A stretch of 64,000 nucleotides of DNA from Pontibacter ummariensis (GTDB lineage: Bacteria > Bacteroidota > Bacteroidia > Cytophagales > Hymenobacteraceae): assembly GCF_900188175.1 (NCBI RefSeq), contig NZ_FZOQ01000009.1:62001-126000 (forward strand), written 5' to 3'. The notes beneath the pieces were generated by a model, which did no database searches, was not told where the DNA came from, and saw only the letters and a list, made by a program, of their open reading frames with translations. The position numbers and the translations under genes were made by a program. This document shows, in pieces, positions 44,398 through 53,574 of the stretch (the first letter of the stretch is position 1; every line of letters begins with the position of its first letter).

Positions 44398-46227
44398 ATG
44401 AAAAAACTGATTTATACCGGCTTCATGGCAGCTGTTCTCCTCTCCTCCTGCTCTAGCCAGAAAACAGAGACCGCTGGAACGGCAGCAACAGTCGAAATGA
44501 CGGCCGTACAGCAGGAAGCGCAGGCCTTCCTGGACGAGTACTCCCAGACCTACCAGGACCTGTATACCAAGTCGGCAGAGGCGGAATGGGCATCTAATAC
44601 GAAGATTGTGGAAGGCGACACAACGAATGCAGCAGCCACACGAAGGGCAAACGAGGCTTTTGCCGCCTTTACAGGTAGCGCAGAAAACATCGAAAAAGCT
44701 AAGGCGATGCTGGAGAAGAAAGACCAGTTAACTCCTTTGCAGGTAAAACAGTTTGAAGCTATCCTATACGCCGGCGCGAACAACCCACAAATCATTCCTG
44801 AGGTAGTAAAGGCCCGTATCAAGGCGGAGACAGAGCAGACAGAAAAGCTCTACGGCTTTGACTACCGCATCTACGACAAGTCTGTTAGCACCAATGACAT
44901 TGATAATATCCTAAAAAGCGAGACAGACCTGAAGAAGCGCCTGGATGCCTGGCAGGCGAGCAAGGCAGTAGGCCCTGGCCTGAAAGAGGGCTTGCTGAAC
45001 CTACGCGAGCTGCGCAACCAAACCGTGCAGAGCCTTGGCTACGATGATTACTTCAGCTACCAGGCCTCAGAGTACGGGATGACGCGCGAGGAAATGATGG
45101 ACCTCATGCAGCAGATAAATGAAGAGCTGCGGCCGCTTTACCGTGAACTACACACCTATGCCCGCTATGAGCTGGCCGAAAAGTACGGAATGAAAGAAGT
45201 GCCCGACTACCTGCCTGCCCACTGGCTACCTAACCGATGGGGCCAGGACTGGAGCTCGATGGTGGAAGTAGAAGGCATTGACCTGGATGCTGCTTTAAAG
45301 CCGAAAGGCCCGGAGTGGCTGGTACAGCAGGGAGAGCGTTTCTACACCAGTCTGGGGTTCCCAAGCCTGCCGCAGACGTTCTATACAAAGTCCAGCCTGT
45401 ACCCATTACCAGAGGGAGTAAACTACAAGAAGAACAACCACGCCTCTGCCTGGCACATGGACCTGGACAAGGACGTGCGTAGCCTGATGAGCGTGGAGCC
45501 TAACTCGGAGTGGTACGAGACCACACACCACGAATTAGGCCATATCTACTACTACATGACCTATACCAACCCGGACGTGCCGGTGTTGTTGCGGGAAGGC
45601 GCTAACCGGGCTTACCACGAGGCCATTGGTTCTCTGATGGGGCTGGCGGCCACGCAGAAGCCGTTCCTGGCGGAGCTGAACCTGATTGACAAGAACACGC
45701 AGACCGATGAGGTACAGACCTTGCTGAAAGAGGCCCTGAACTATGTGGTGTTTATTCCCTTCTCTTCCGGGGTGATGAGCGAGTGGGAGCATGACTTTTA
45801 CGCGAAAAACCTGCCGGCTGATAAGCTGAACGAGCGCTGGTGGGCCTTGAAAAAGCAGTACCAGGGTATTGTACCACCAACCGACCGCGGTGAAAACTAC
45901 CTGGATGCCGCGACAAAGACACACATCAACGACGATGCCGCGCAGTATTACGATTACGCCATGAGTTATGTAATCCTGTTCCAGCTACACGACTACATTG
46001 CCAAGAACATCCTGAAGCAGGACCCGCATGCCACAAACTACTATGGCAAAAAAGAGGTGGGCGACTTCCTCCGTGAAATCATGTACCCCGGTGCCTCTGC
46101 CGATTGGCGTGAAATGCTGAAAGAAAAGACAGGTGAGGAACTGAGTGCCCGCGCCATGGTGGATTACTTCCAGCCGTTGATGGAATACCTGAAAGAGCAA
46201 AACAAAGGCCGCAAGTACACCATCTAG
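44398..46227 (+). CDS. M2-family peptidyl-dipeptidase (ACE-like) lipoprotein
   Basis: A 609-residue protein with a lipoprotein signal (lipobox LLSSC near residue 19) and an angiotensin-converting-enzyme-type catalytic domain. The zinc motif HHELGHIYYY (HELGH near 378-382) and the third ligand Glu in AYHEAIGSLMG about 27 residues later are intact. NYKKNNHASAWHMDL and the late YAMSYVILFQLHDYIAK are typical of the family. M2 enzymes remove C-terminal dipeptides, so this should be a lipid-anchored periplasmic or outer-membrane peptidase. It ends in a strong terminator. Confidence 0.92.
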   Translation: MKKLIYTGFMAAVLLSSCSSQKTETAGTAATVEMTAVQQEAQAFLDEYSQTYQDLYTKSAEAEWASNTKIVEGDTTNAAATRRANEAFAAFTGSAENIEKAKAMLEKKDQLTPLQVKQFEAILYAGANNPQIIPEVVKARIKAETEQTEKLYGFDYRIYDKSVSTNDIDNILKSETDLKKRLDAWQASKAVGPGLKEGLLNLRELRNQTVQSLGYDDYFSYQASEYGMTREEMMDLMQQINEELRPLYRELHTYARYELAEKYGMKEVPDYLPAHWLPNRWGQDWSSMVEVEGIDLDAALKPKGPEWLVQQGERFYTSLGFPSLPQTFYTKSSLYPLPEGVNYKKNNHASAWHMDLDKDVRSLMSVEPNSEWYETTHHELGHIYYYMTYTNPDVPVLLREGANRAYHEAIGSLMGLAATQKPFLAELNLIDKNTQTDEVQTLLKEALNYVVFIPFSSGVMSEWEHDFYAKNLPADKLNERWWALKKQYQGIVPPTDRGENYLDAATKTHINDDAAQYYDYAMSYVILFQLHDYIAKNILKQDPHATNYYGKKEVGDFLREIMYPGASADWREMLKEKTGEELSARAMVDYFQPLMEYLKEQNKGRKYTI

Positions 46228-46274
46228 CAAGGTACTCTTGGAGGTTGCATGATGGAAGATTCGGCAACTGTACA

Positions 46275-46317
46275 GAAAAAAGAAGCTCCAGCAGAAAGTG
46301 CTGGGGCTTCTTTTTTC
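46275..46317. terminator. Bidirectional terminator between the M2 peptidase gene and alaA
   Basis: An 18-bp stem with one G-T pair (AAAAAAGAAGCTCCAGCA against TGCTGGGGCTTCTTTTTT) with a five-base loop lies between convergent genes. Confidence 0.92.
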
Positions 46318-46332
46318 TATTGACCAGCCTCC

Positions 46333-47601
46333 CTAATCATACAATTTCACGGAAAGCGTCAGCACCGGGTCTTTTTCAGCGGGTGTCTTAGGAGCTTGCT
46401 TATAGTTTGAAAAGAAGTTGGACAGTTTGTCCATGGTGTCGCTGATCACCTCTACATCCGGCAAATACACCACCCGGAAGTGATCCGGCTGATGCCAGTT
46501 AAAACCGCTTCCCTGTACCACAAAAACATGCTGGGCAGCAAGTAAATCGATGACCAGTTGCTGGTCGTTGTGTATGTCGAACTTCTTCGTGTCTACTTTC
46601 GGGAACATATAAAAAGCGCCCATTGGCTTGACACAGGTAATGCCGGGAATGGCGGTTAGCTTCTCATAGCAAAGGGCCCGCTGCTTCCCCAAACGCCCGG
46701 TCGGTAAGACCAGGTCCTGTACGGAAGGCACTCCTTCCAGGGCTACTTTGATGGCGTACTGGGCAGGCACGTTGCTGCACACACGTAAGCTGGCAAGCGT
46801 ATTCAACCCGTCTATATAATCTGCTGCCTTTGATTTGGCCCCACTGATCAACATCCAGCCAGCTCGGAAACCAGCCGCCAGGTAGTTTTTAGAAAGGCCA
46901 CTCATGGTAATGCACACAGCTTTGTCCGTTAAGGTAGCAGTGGGTATGTGCACGGCTTGATCATAAAGAATCCTGTCATAAATCTCATCAGAAAAGATAA
47001 TCAGCTCATGCTCCTCTGCCAGTTTCACGATCTCCGTCAGAATCTCCCTGGAGTAAACGGCACCCGTTGGGTTATTGGGGTTAATGACAACGACAGCTCG
47101 GGTTTTATTCGTGATCTTGCTGCGCATATCAGCTACGTCCGGAGACCAACCCGACTCCTCATCGCACAGGTAATGCACGGCTTTGCCCCCGGAGAAGTTA
47201 ACCGCTGCTGTCCATAGCGGGTAGTCTGGAGAGGGCACCAGAACCTCATCTCCGTTGTTTACGAGCGCCTGCACTGACTGCATGATCAATTCGCTGAGCC
47301 CGTTTCCCAGGAAAATATCATCTACGTGAATGCCCGGCACTCCCGCATCCTGATAATAGTTCTTCACTGCCTCTCTTGCACTTAAAAGGCCTTTGTGGTC
47401 AGAATATCCCTGCGCCAGGCTCAGGTTCTCCACGATGTGTTGCAGCACTGCCTGTGGGGCACTAAACCCAAAAGGCGCCGGATTTCCTATATTCAGTTTG
47501 GTTACCTGATGCCCCTGTAACTCGAGCTCTTTCGACTTCTCGTACACCGGCCCTCTCAGTTCATAAGAAACATTCTGGAGCCTGTCGCTTCGTTGTATCA
47601 T
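46333..47601 (-). CDS. alaA: AlaA-type glutamate-pyruvate aminotransferase
   Basis: The 422-residue fold-type I aminotransferase follows E. coli AlaA closely: LRGPVYEKSKELELQGHQV, KLNIGNPAPFGF, LVPSPDYPLWTAAV, INPNNPTGAVYS, Asp205/Tyr208 in FSDEIYDR, and the PLP-binding Lys238 in MSGLSKNYLAAGFRAGWM. It should make L-alanine from pyruvate with glutamate as donor. The C-terminus is extended by about 15 residues relative to E. coli. It is monocistronic. Confidence 0.9.
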   Translation of the reverse strand: MIQRSDRLQNVSYELRGPVYEKSKELELQGHQVTKLNIGNPAPFGFSAPQAVLQHIVENLSLAQGYSDHKGLLSAREAVKNYYQDAGVPGIHVDDIFLGNGLSELIMQSVQALVNNGDEVLVPSPDYPLWTAAVNFSGGKAVHYLCDEESGWSPDVADMRSKITNKTRAVVVINPNNPTGAVYSREILTEIVKLAEEHELIIFSDEIYDRILYDQAVHIPTATLTDKAVCITMSGLSKNYLAAGFRAGWMLISGAKSKAADYIDGLNTLASLRVCSNVPAQYAIKVALEGVPSVQDLVLPTGRLGKQRALCYEKLTAIPGITCVKPMGAFYMFPKVDTKKFDIHNDQQLVIDLLAAQHVFVVQGSGFNWHQPDHFRVVYLPDVEVISDTMDKLSNFFSNYKQAPKTPAEKDPVLTLSVKLYD

Positions 47602-47724
47602 ACCCGCTTATTTTTCAAAGTAGCTTTGCTTTTATACCAGTATGTGTGCTACGCTACCATTTTTCAAAAGAAACAAAATTGCCTAAAGTTTGATTGCCTG
47701 TGCAATTCTTTATTTACCTGCTAC

Positions 47725-48165
47725 CTAGGGTAAGGGCTGTACCAGATAGCCCCCATCTGCTTGCAGGCTTACCCGGTACAGCTGATCGTAGCCCTCTTCC
47801 ATCGTCGGCCTTTGAAGCCTTTTTTGGGTACCGTAGATCCCTTTCTCCGGAATCAGGAAACGCCCGCTTCGCTGGCTATTGCGCAATAAGGCTTCTTTTA
47901 CCGAGGAATCAAAAAAGTACCCAATTACTTCGTACCGCATTGCCTTTGCCAGGCTGATGTAGTTTTGTCGTTCGGCTATGGTTGGGTTGGTGTTGTCTAC
48001 CACAAAGCGCATTTTGGTGCGCAGGCAGTCCTCCAGAAAAAGCCGCTCGCGGTTCCGCGTCCGTAAGAGATCGAGGCTGATGCGCATGTGGCTGTTGAAG
48101 AAATGCTCCTTGTAATAAGTAGACTTGCCACTCGCCTGAATACCGCAAAAGATAATCGCCTGCAT
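47725..48165 (-). CDS. Small P-loop kinase of the polynucleotide kinase type
   Basis: The 146-residue protein opens with a Walker A motif (FCGIQASGKSTYYKEHF, residues 7-23). MRISLDLLRTR, a FVVDNTNPTIAERQNYI segment containing the D-N-T-N motif, and YFFDSSVKEALLRNSQR with lid arginines follow. This is the T4 polynucleotide kinase/YjdM-like AAA_33 pattern, including kinases that phosphorylate nucleic-acid 5' ends or small molecules. The substrate is unknown. It lies 82 bases after rplT, beyond that operon's terminator. Confidence 0.82.
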   Translation of the reverse strand: MQAIIFCGIQASGKSTYYKEHFFNSHMRISLDLLRTRNRERLFLEDCLRTKMRFVVDNTNPTIAERQNYISLAKAMRYEVIGYFFDSSVKEALLRNSQRSGRFLIPEKGIYGTQKRLQRPTMEEGYDQLYRVSLQADGGYLVQPLP

Positions 48166-48195
48166 AAGAAACAGAAAGATAGCCTGACTGTAAAC

Positions 48196-48226
48196 AAAAA
48201 GGGCTTAGCGTTCTGCTAAGCCCTCC
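48196..48226 (-). terminator. Terminator of the thrS-infC-rpmI-rplT operon
   Basis: A 10-bp perfect stem (AGGGCTTAGC / GCTAAGCCCT) with a five-base loop and TTTTTG after it on the minus strand, just past rplT. Confidence 0.88.
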
Positions 48227-48247
48227 TTTTATATAGCTATAAGTAAA

Positions 48248-48592
48248 TTACTTTACTTTCTCTACAATGCTCTTGAACGCTTCCGGGTGGTTCATTGCCA
48301 GGTCAGCAAGTACCTTGCGGTTCAGGTCGATGTTTGCCTTTTTCAGGGCGCCCATCAGCGCAGAGTATGATAAACCGTGCTCACGTGCACCGGCATTGAT
48401 ACGCTGGATCCAAAGAGCACGGAAGTCTCTTTTCTTCGCTTTTCTGTCACGGTAAGCATATACTAAGCCTTTTTCTACCGCGTTTTTTGCTACTGTCCAA
48501 ACGTTCTTGCGACGGCCAAAGTAACCTTTGGCCATTTTCATTACTTTCTTTCTTCTGTGTCGTGCTGCTACGACATTGACCGATCTTGGCAT
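48248..48592 (-). CDS. rplT: 50S ribosomal protein L20
   Basis: A 114-residue basic protein matching L20 throughout: [53 protein letters not shown] across the conserved middle, and [28 protein letters not shown]20 binds 23S rRNA early in 50S assembly and in some bacteria represses its own operon. The gene order infC-rpmI-rplT is the standard one. Confidence 0.98.
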   Translation of the reverse strand: MPRSVNVVAARHRRKKVMKMAKGYFGRRKNVWTVAKNAVEKGLVYAYRDRKAKKRDFRALWIQRINAGAREHGLSYSALMGALKKANIDLNRKVLADLAMNHPEAFKSIVEKVK

Positions 48593-48677
48593 CTTGTTAA
48601 AGTTTTAGCGACTGGTGATTAGATAATCTTTTTAAAGACCAGGCACTGGGTTCGTACTAATAGTTAACCTAAAAAAA

Positions 48678-48872
48678 TTAAATGTTAAGCATGGCTTTTA
48701 CTCGGTCCATGTCAGCTGTGCTAACAAGGCCTGCATGAGTAAGGTTACGCTTCTGCTTTGTCGTCTTCTTGGTCAGGATGTGGCTTTTGTAAGCGTGCTT
48801 ACGCTTGATTTTGCCAGTACCTGTCAAAGAAAAACGCTTCTTTGCACCAGATTTAGTTTTTACTTTTGGCAT
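48678..48872 (-). CDS. rpmI: 50S ribosomal protein L35
   Basis: A 64-residue, strongly basic protein with the L35 signature ([20 protein letters not shown], then [20 protein letters not shown]). It lies between infC and rplT as in most bacteria, with 23 bases to infC. Confidence 0.97.
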   Translation of the reverse strand: MPKVKTKSGAKKRFSLTGTGKIKRKHAYKSHILTKKTTKQKRNLTHAGLVSTADMDRVKAMLNI

Positions 48873-48895
48873 GGTTATATAATTGATTAAAAAAA

Positions 48896-49459
48896 TTACT
48901 TCTTCGAGGCCGGTGCTGCCTTCGGTGACAGAATCAGGAACATACGCTTTCCTTCCAGCTTTGGCAACTGCTCTACCTTTGCCACGTCCTCCAGTGCTTG
49001 TGCAAATTTAAGAAGCAGGATCTCTCCCCTTTCTTTAAACACGATAGACCTACCCACAAAGTGTACATAAGACTTCACTTTGAAACCGCTCTCCAGGAAG
49101 CCCTGCGCGTGTTTCAGCTTAAACTCGAAGTCATGATCATCTGTGTTCGGACCGAAACGGATCTCTTTGATCACAACCTTCTGAGCCTTCGCCTTCATCT
49201 CGCGCGTTTTCTTCTTCTGCTCGTACTTGAACTTCGAGTAGTCGATGATGCGGCATACGGGAGGATTGGCTGTCGGCGAAATCTCAACCAGGTCAAGATT
49301 CTGCTCGTTTGCCATCTTCTGAGCATCTCTTGTCGAGTATACTCCTTGCTCTACATTGTCTCCAACTACCCGTACTTCTCTGGCAGTTATCTTTTCATTG
49401 ACTTTGTATGGCTCCTCCACTTTTCCTCGTGGGATGTAGCGCTTATTTTGAGTAGCTAT
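48896..49459 (-). CDS. infC: Translation initiation factor IF-3 with ATA start codon
   Basis: The frame encodes IF3: N-domain around [16 protein letters not shown] and [20 protein letters not shown], then [19 protein letters not shown] and the C-domain with [16 protein letters not shown]. The first GTG (49420) would remove the usual N-terminal leader peptide. Thirteen in-frame codons upstream (ATA then [12 protein letters not shown]) begin at ATA, 49459-49457, six bases after a strong AAGGAGGT. An in-frame TAA lies just before it, so no other start fits. IF3 genes often use rare starts (AUU in E. coli) through which IF3 represses its own translation; the same control is likely here. This start gives 187 residues. 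Confidence 0.95.
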   Translation of the reverse strand: MATQNKRYIPRGKVEEPYKVNEKITAREVRVVGDNVEQGVYSTRDAQKMANEQNLDLVEISPTANPPVCRIIDYSKFKYEQKKKTREMKAKAQKVVIKEIRFGPNTDDHDFEFKLKHAQGFLESGFKVKSYVHFVGRSIVFKERGEILLLKFAQALEDVAKVEQLPKLEGKRMFLILSPKAAPASKK

Positions 49460-49465
49460 GGTTTT

Positions 49466-49473
49466 ACCTCCTT
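49466..49473 (-). promoter_or_regulatory. Strong Shine-Dalgarno site of infC
   Basis: AAGGAGGT on the minus strand, six bases before the ATA codon at 49459. Strong ribosome-binding sites are rare in this window, so this one helps to fix the unusual start. Confidence 0.88.
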
Positions 49474-49537
49474 AAATTAGTTTTTACAATCAGACTGCGA
49501 ATATCGCAAATTTAATATCAAAAAGAAAATTAATTCC

Positions 49538-51475
49538 CTATTTGTTCAATACCTCGGCTATTTTGCCCTGAAAGAACCCGATGTACTCGTCTACAGACAT
49601 CGTGCCTAAGTCTCCCTCGCCGTGCTTGCGCACCGATACTGCTTTATTCTCCTGTTCCTTCTCCCCTACAATTAGCATATAAGGCACCTTACGCACTTCC
49701 GCATCGCGGATCTTGCGTCCGATTTTCTCATCACGGTTATCTACAAAGCCTCTGATATCTTCCTGCTGCAGCCGGTCATATACCTCCTGTGCAAAGTCAT
49801 GATACTTTTCAGAGATCGGCAGGATGGCGAACTGCTCCGGACTTAGCCAGAGCGGGAAGTTGCCGCCACAGTGTTCGATGAGAACTGCCACGAAGCGTTC
49901 CAGCGAGCCGAAAGGCGCACGGTGAATCATTACCGGGCGATGCTTCTGATTATCAGCACCGATATATTCCAACTGGAAGCGTTCAGGCAACTGATAATCG
50001 ACTTGAATAGTTCCAAGCTGCCATTTACGGCCAAGGGCGTCCTTCACCATAAAGTCAAGCTTTGGTCCGTAAAACGCAGCCTCACCCAATTCGGTTACAG
50101 TACGCAGGCCTTTCTCCGCTGCAGCTTCTATAATTGCACTTTCTGCCTTGTCCCAGGCTTCGTCAGCACCAATGTACTTTTTCTTGTTTTCCGGGTCACG
50201 CAGCGAGATCTGGGCAGTATAGTCTTCGAAGCCAAGGGCCTGGAACACATAAAGCACCAGGTCGATCACTTTCATGAACTCTTCCTTCACCTGATCGGGG
50301 CGGCAGAAGATGTGGGCATCGTCCTGTGTAAAGCCACGCACGCGGGTTAAACCGTGCAACTCACCGCTTTGCTCATACCTGTACACCGTACCAAACTCTG
50401 CCAGGCGCACCGGCAATTCTTTATAAGAGCGCGGACGCACCTTGTAGATTTCGCAGTGATGCGGGCAGTTCATCGGCTTCAGGAAGAACTCTTCGTTCTC
50501 GTTCGGCGTCTTGATTGGCTGGAAAGAGTCGGCCCCGTACTTCTCGTAGTGCCCGGAAGTCACATACAGCTCTTTGCTACCAATATGCGGCGTTACCACC
50601 GGCTGGTAGCCTGCCTTTACCTGTGCTTTGCGCATGAACTGCTCCAGACGCTCCCGCAGGAGCGTTCCTTTGGGTAACCACAACGGCAGGCCCATGCCCA
50701 CTTTCTCAGAGAAAGTGAACAGTTCCAGCTCCTTGCCCAATTTGCGGTGGTCGCGTTTCTTGGCTTCCTCCAGGCGCTCCAGGTACTCTGTCAGCTCCTT
50801 CTGTTTTGGGAAAGTTACCCCATAGATACGGGTCAGCTGTTTTTTGCTTTCGTCGCCACGCCAGTAGGCCCCGGCCACGTTCATGATTTTTGCCGCCTTG
50901 ATAAAGCTGGTGTTCGGGATATGCGGCCCGCGACAGAGGTCCACGAACTTGCCCTGCTCATAAAAAGAGATCGTACCGTCTGCCAGGTCCTTGATCAGGT
51001 CCAGTTTGTATTCATCCCCTTTCTTGGTGAAGTACTCAATGGCCTCGTCCTTGGAAACATCACGGCGCTTAAACTCGCTCTTGTTACGCGCCAGCTCCAG
51101 CATTTTCTGCTCTACCTTGGCAAAGTCTTCCTGCGAGAACTGGTAATCGCCCAGGTCCACGTCGTAGTAAAAGCCGTTTTCCACCGGAGGGCCAATGCCA
51201 AACTTCACGCCAGGGTACAGCTCCTCCAGGGCCTCCGCCAGCAGGTGAGCAGACGAGTGCCAGAAGGCGTTTTTACCCAGATCATCATTCCAGGTGAGCA
51301 GCTGCACCGTTGCATCTTCATTGATAGGGCGCGACAGGTCCCAAACAGTGTCGTTAACTTTGGCAGCAAGCACGTTTCGAGCCAAGCCTTCGCTGATGCT
51401 CTGTGCGATCTCTAGGCTGGTTACGCCTTTGTCGTATTGGCGCACGGAGCCGTCTGGCAGTGTGATGTTGATCAT
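49538..51475 (-). CDS. thrS: Threonyl-tRNA synthetase
   Basis: The 645-residue enzyme has the TGS domain (1-62), the editing domain with His73/His77 in [13 protein letters not shown] and CRGPHIPNT, and the class II core with [11 protein letters not shown] (zinc-binding Cys) and [13 protein letters not shown]. The C-terminal anticodon-binding domain contains [15 protein letters not shown]. It charges tRNA-Thr. It starts seven bases after the TPR lipoprotein gene and precedes infC by 78 bases, the common thrS-infC-rpmI-rplT order. Confidence 0.98.
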   Translation of the reverse strand: MINITLPDGSVRQYDKGVTSLEIAQSISEGLARNVLAAKVNDTVWDLSRPINEDATVQLLTWNDDLGKNAFWHSSAHLLAEALEELYPGVKFGIGPPVENGFYYDVDLGDYQFSQEDFAKVEQKMLELARNKSEFKRRDVSKDEAIEYFTKKGDEYKLDLIKDLADGTISFYEQGKFVDLCRGPHIPNTSFIKAAKIMNVAGAYWRGDESKKQLTRIYGVTFPKQKELTEYLERLEEAKKRDHRKLGKELELFTFSEKVGMGLPLWLPKGTLLRERLEQFMRKAQVKAGYQPVVTPHIGSKELYVTSGHYEKYGADSFQPIKTPNENEEFFLKPMNCPHHCEIYKVRPRSYKELPVRLAEFGTVYRYEQSGELHGLTRVRGFTQDDAHIFCRPDQVKEEFMKVIDLVLYVFQALGFEDYTAQISLRDPENKKKYIGADEAWDKAESAIIEAAAEKGLRTVTELGEAAFYGPKLDFMVKDALGRKWQLGTIQVDYQLPERFQLEYIGADNQKHRPVMIHRAPFGSLERFVAVLIEHCGGNFPLWLSPEQFAILPISEKYHDFAQEVYDRLQQEDIRGFVDNRDEKIGRKIRDAEVRKVPYMLIVGEKEQENKAVSVRKHGEGDLGTMSVDEYIGFFQGKIAEVLNK

Positions 51476-51482
51476 GTGTCTT

Positions 51483-52562
51483 TTATTGTTCTATCTGTAC
51501 CTGACGCACAGTTGTGCTGTCAGGTGCTGGTTTTGCTAATTTACTTTTCAGGCGGCCGATAGCCTCGTAGGCATACGTATACTTCGGCTCTGCCGCCACT
51601 AAGCGCTGGTAGGCAGCCAGCGAACTTTTATACTGCCCGGTGCGCTCATAGGCACTTGCCAGGGTAATCAGAAACCCCGGCTTGCTCTTATAGGCAGCAT
51701 AGGCTTTCTCGAGATGCTCCAGCGCTAGCTCGTTCTTTCCGAGGGCATGATAGCCCATTCCTAACTTATAATGTGCACCGTCCAGGGTATCATGCAGGCG
51801 AACCGCTTTCGTAAAAGCTATCGTCGCGCTGTCCTGCTTCTGCCCTGCCTCGTAAGCCAGCCCCCGGTAATACCAAAGCAGGCCATCCTCGGGTGCCTGT
51901 TCCAGGGCTTCGCGGAGGTACGGAACCGCAGCCGCATACTCTGCCTTTGATACCAGGACACCTGCCAATTCCCGCTTCGGCTCCATAAAAGTAGGCGCCT
52001 GCTCCAGGGCCAGTTCATAATTTCGTATGGCTCTGGCTGTATCTCCTGTTGCTTCCAGAATCCGCCCCTTGTAGTAAAAGGCGAACTCATCCTCCGGCGA
52101 TAGCTCCTGTGCCTTGTTAATGTACGTCTGGGCTTGTCCAAAGTCCTTTTGCTGCAAGTACAGCTCACTAAGCAACACGTAGAGGGAGGAACTCTGATAC
52201 GAGTTCCGCTCGGCCCGCAAAGCCAGAGGCAAAGCCTCCTCCGGCTTTCCGAGTGCCCGCAGCACCTGCGCCTTCACAAAAAGACTGGAAGGTTCGTTCT
52301 TGGTCAGCTTTACAGCTTCATTGGCATCCTCCAGTGCCTGAGCCAGTTCTCCCTTGCGTAGCAAGACCACCGCCCTGCGTGCATAAAGGCTGCCGTCGCG
52401 TTTGGACCGCGCTATGGCAGCGGTCAGGTTCGCCAACTGCGCTTCCGGCTCATCTTTCACCTGCTGCAGATTCACCATCTGCTCGTTGTTGCTTTCCTCA
52501 ACATCACAGGCGGCAAAGGATACCAGAAGAACCAACAGCAATAAACGGGAAATACGCACCAT
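51483..52562 (-). CDS. TPR-repeat lipoprotein upstream of thrS
   Basis: With the ATG at 52562 the protein has 359 residues and a lipoprotein signal ([19 protein letters not shown]); the frame is open 13 codons further up, which would hide the signal. About eight tetratricopeptide units follow, for example [39 protein letters not shown] and [19 protein letters not shown]. It is probably anchored in a membrane facing the periplasm and scaffolds unknown partners. The seven-base gap to thrS suggests co-transcription with a translation gene, which may be incidental. Confidence 0.85.
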   Translation of the reverse strand: MVRISRLLLLVLLVSFAACDVEESNNEQMVNLQQVKDEPEAQLANLTAAIARSKRDGSLYARRAVVLLRKGELAQALEDANEAVKLTKNEPSSLFVKAQVLRALGKPEEALPLALRAERNSYQSSSLYVLLSELYLQQKDFGQAQTYINKAQELSPEDEFAFYYKGRILEATGDTARAIRNYELALEQAPTFMEPKRELAGVLVSKAEYAAAVPYLREALEQAPEDGLLWYYRGLAYEAGQKQDSATIAFTKAVRLHDTLDGAHYKLGMGYHALGKNELALEHLEKAYAAYKSKPGFLITLASAYERTGQYKSSLAAYQRLVAAEPKYTYAYEAIGRLKSKLAKPAPDSTTVRQVQIEQ

Positions 52563-52677
52563 TACCGGCTTTAAAAATCCTCTGCGAAAGGGCTGCAACA
52601 CTTATTTGCGCTAAATTAAGACATTTTAACTAAATAGAAACACAATCCCGCTTCAAGCCTGGGCAGCCACACAAAAC

Positions 52678-52711
52678 AAAAAGCCTGCCACCGTCAGGGA
52701 GCAGGCTTTTT
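52678..52711 (-). terminator. Terminator of the 52729-53511 gene
   Basis: An 11-bp stem (AAAAAGCCTGC / GCAGGCTTTTT) with a 12-base loop, ending on the minus strand in TTTTTGTTTTG. Confidence 0.85.
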
Positions 52712-52728
52712 GCGAATGTATTTTAGGC

Positions 52729-53511
52729 TTATAACTTCTGTTGTTCTTGAAGCATAATATTACACCGCCTGCTCAATTCCAGCTCGTCTTTCGTTTCCAG
52801 GTTCACCGTCAGGGCCTTTTGTAAAGTGCTGATGCATGCCTCCTTCTCCTTCATTTCTTCGTAAATGCAGGCCAGGTCGTAGTAATAGCGGATGTTGTTC
52901 GGATTGTAAGCGATGGCTTTTTCTATGGCATCTGCCGCCTCCTGGTTCGTTGCTTTGTTTACGCCACCAAACAGCAATTTTGAAGCTGCTTTCTCCGCAA
53001 AGTTCAGGTTCGCCATTTTGAAATACCAGCGGCCCAATATGTGCCAGGCACCGGCATGCTCGCTGTTGCAGGCCAAGGCCGCATCCGCAAAACGCTTCAC
53101 CTCGTTTATATCCACCAAACGCTGTCTGGGCCCGGAGACCATCGCTTCGCTGGCCATGGCCAAGGCCATCACATAATTTGACTCAGCATCATGGGGACTT
53201 AACTCATAGGCCTGCACGGCATACTGCCGCGCCTTACTGAAATGTTCAATCTTGCGCGTTTCATCCTGATAGCGGTCGCCAATGCGGCTGTGCAGAAAAC
53301 TTGCTTTACAAAGCGCCTCGTAGTTATCCGGGGACTCGGCCAGCACCTCCTCATACAACACAAGTGCTTCTATGTCTTTGTAATTGTTCAGGAGTTGTTC
53401 TGCCCGCTGCAACAACTGTTCATGCCCGGAAGAAGGCATGCCCGCCATAGCGGCAGGCATACCTATGCACAGGGTGCTAGAGATCAATAGTATGCCACAA
53501 AGTCTTCTCAT
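52729..53511 (-). CDS. Exported TPR-repeat protein downstream of parC
   Basis: The ATG at 53511 gives 260 residues with a signal peptide (ending AAMAG); the open frame to 53559 adds 16 residues of no evident use. TPR-like repeats include EALVLYEEVLAESPDNYEAL, AVQAYELSPHDAESNYVMAL and AIEKAIAYNPNNIRYYYDLA. It resembles the Bacteroidota TPR proteins of regulator-of-microtubule-dynamics type, but I give no function. It starts 63 bases after parC on the same strand and may be in its transcript. Confidence 0.8.
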   Translation of the reverse strand: MRRLCGILLISSTLCIGMPAAMAGMPSSGHEQLLQRAEQLLNNYKDIEALVLYEEVLAESPDNYEALCKASFLHSRIGDRYQDETRKIEHFSKARQYAVQAYELSPHDAESNYVMALAMASEAMVSGPRQRLVDINEVKRFADAALACNSEHAGAWHILGRWYFKMANLNFAEKAASKLLFGGVNKATNQEAADAIEKAIAYNPNNIRYYYDLACIYEEMKEKEACISTLQKALTVNLETKDELELSRRCNIMLQEQQKL

Positions 53512-53574
53512 ACGTGGTGTTAGCTCCTTTAAACTACAACTAATCAAAGACTTTAGCAAGCGGCTAAATCAGAT

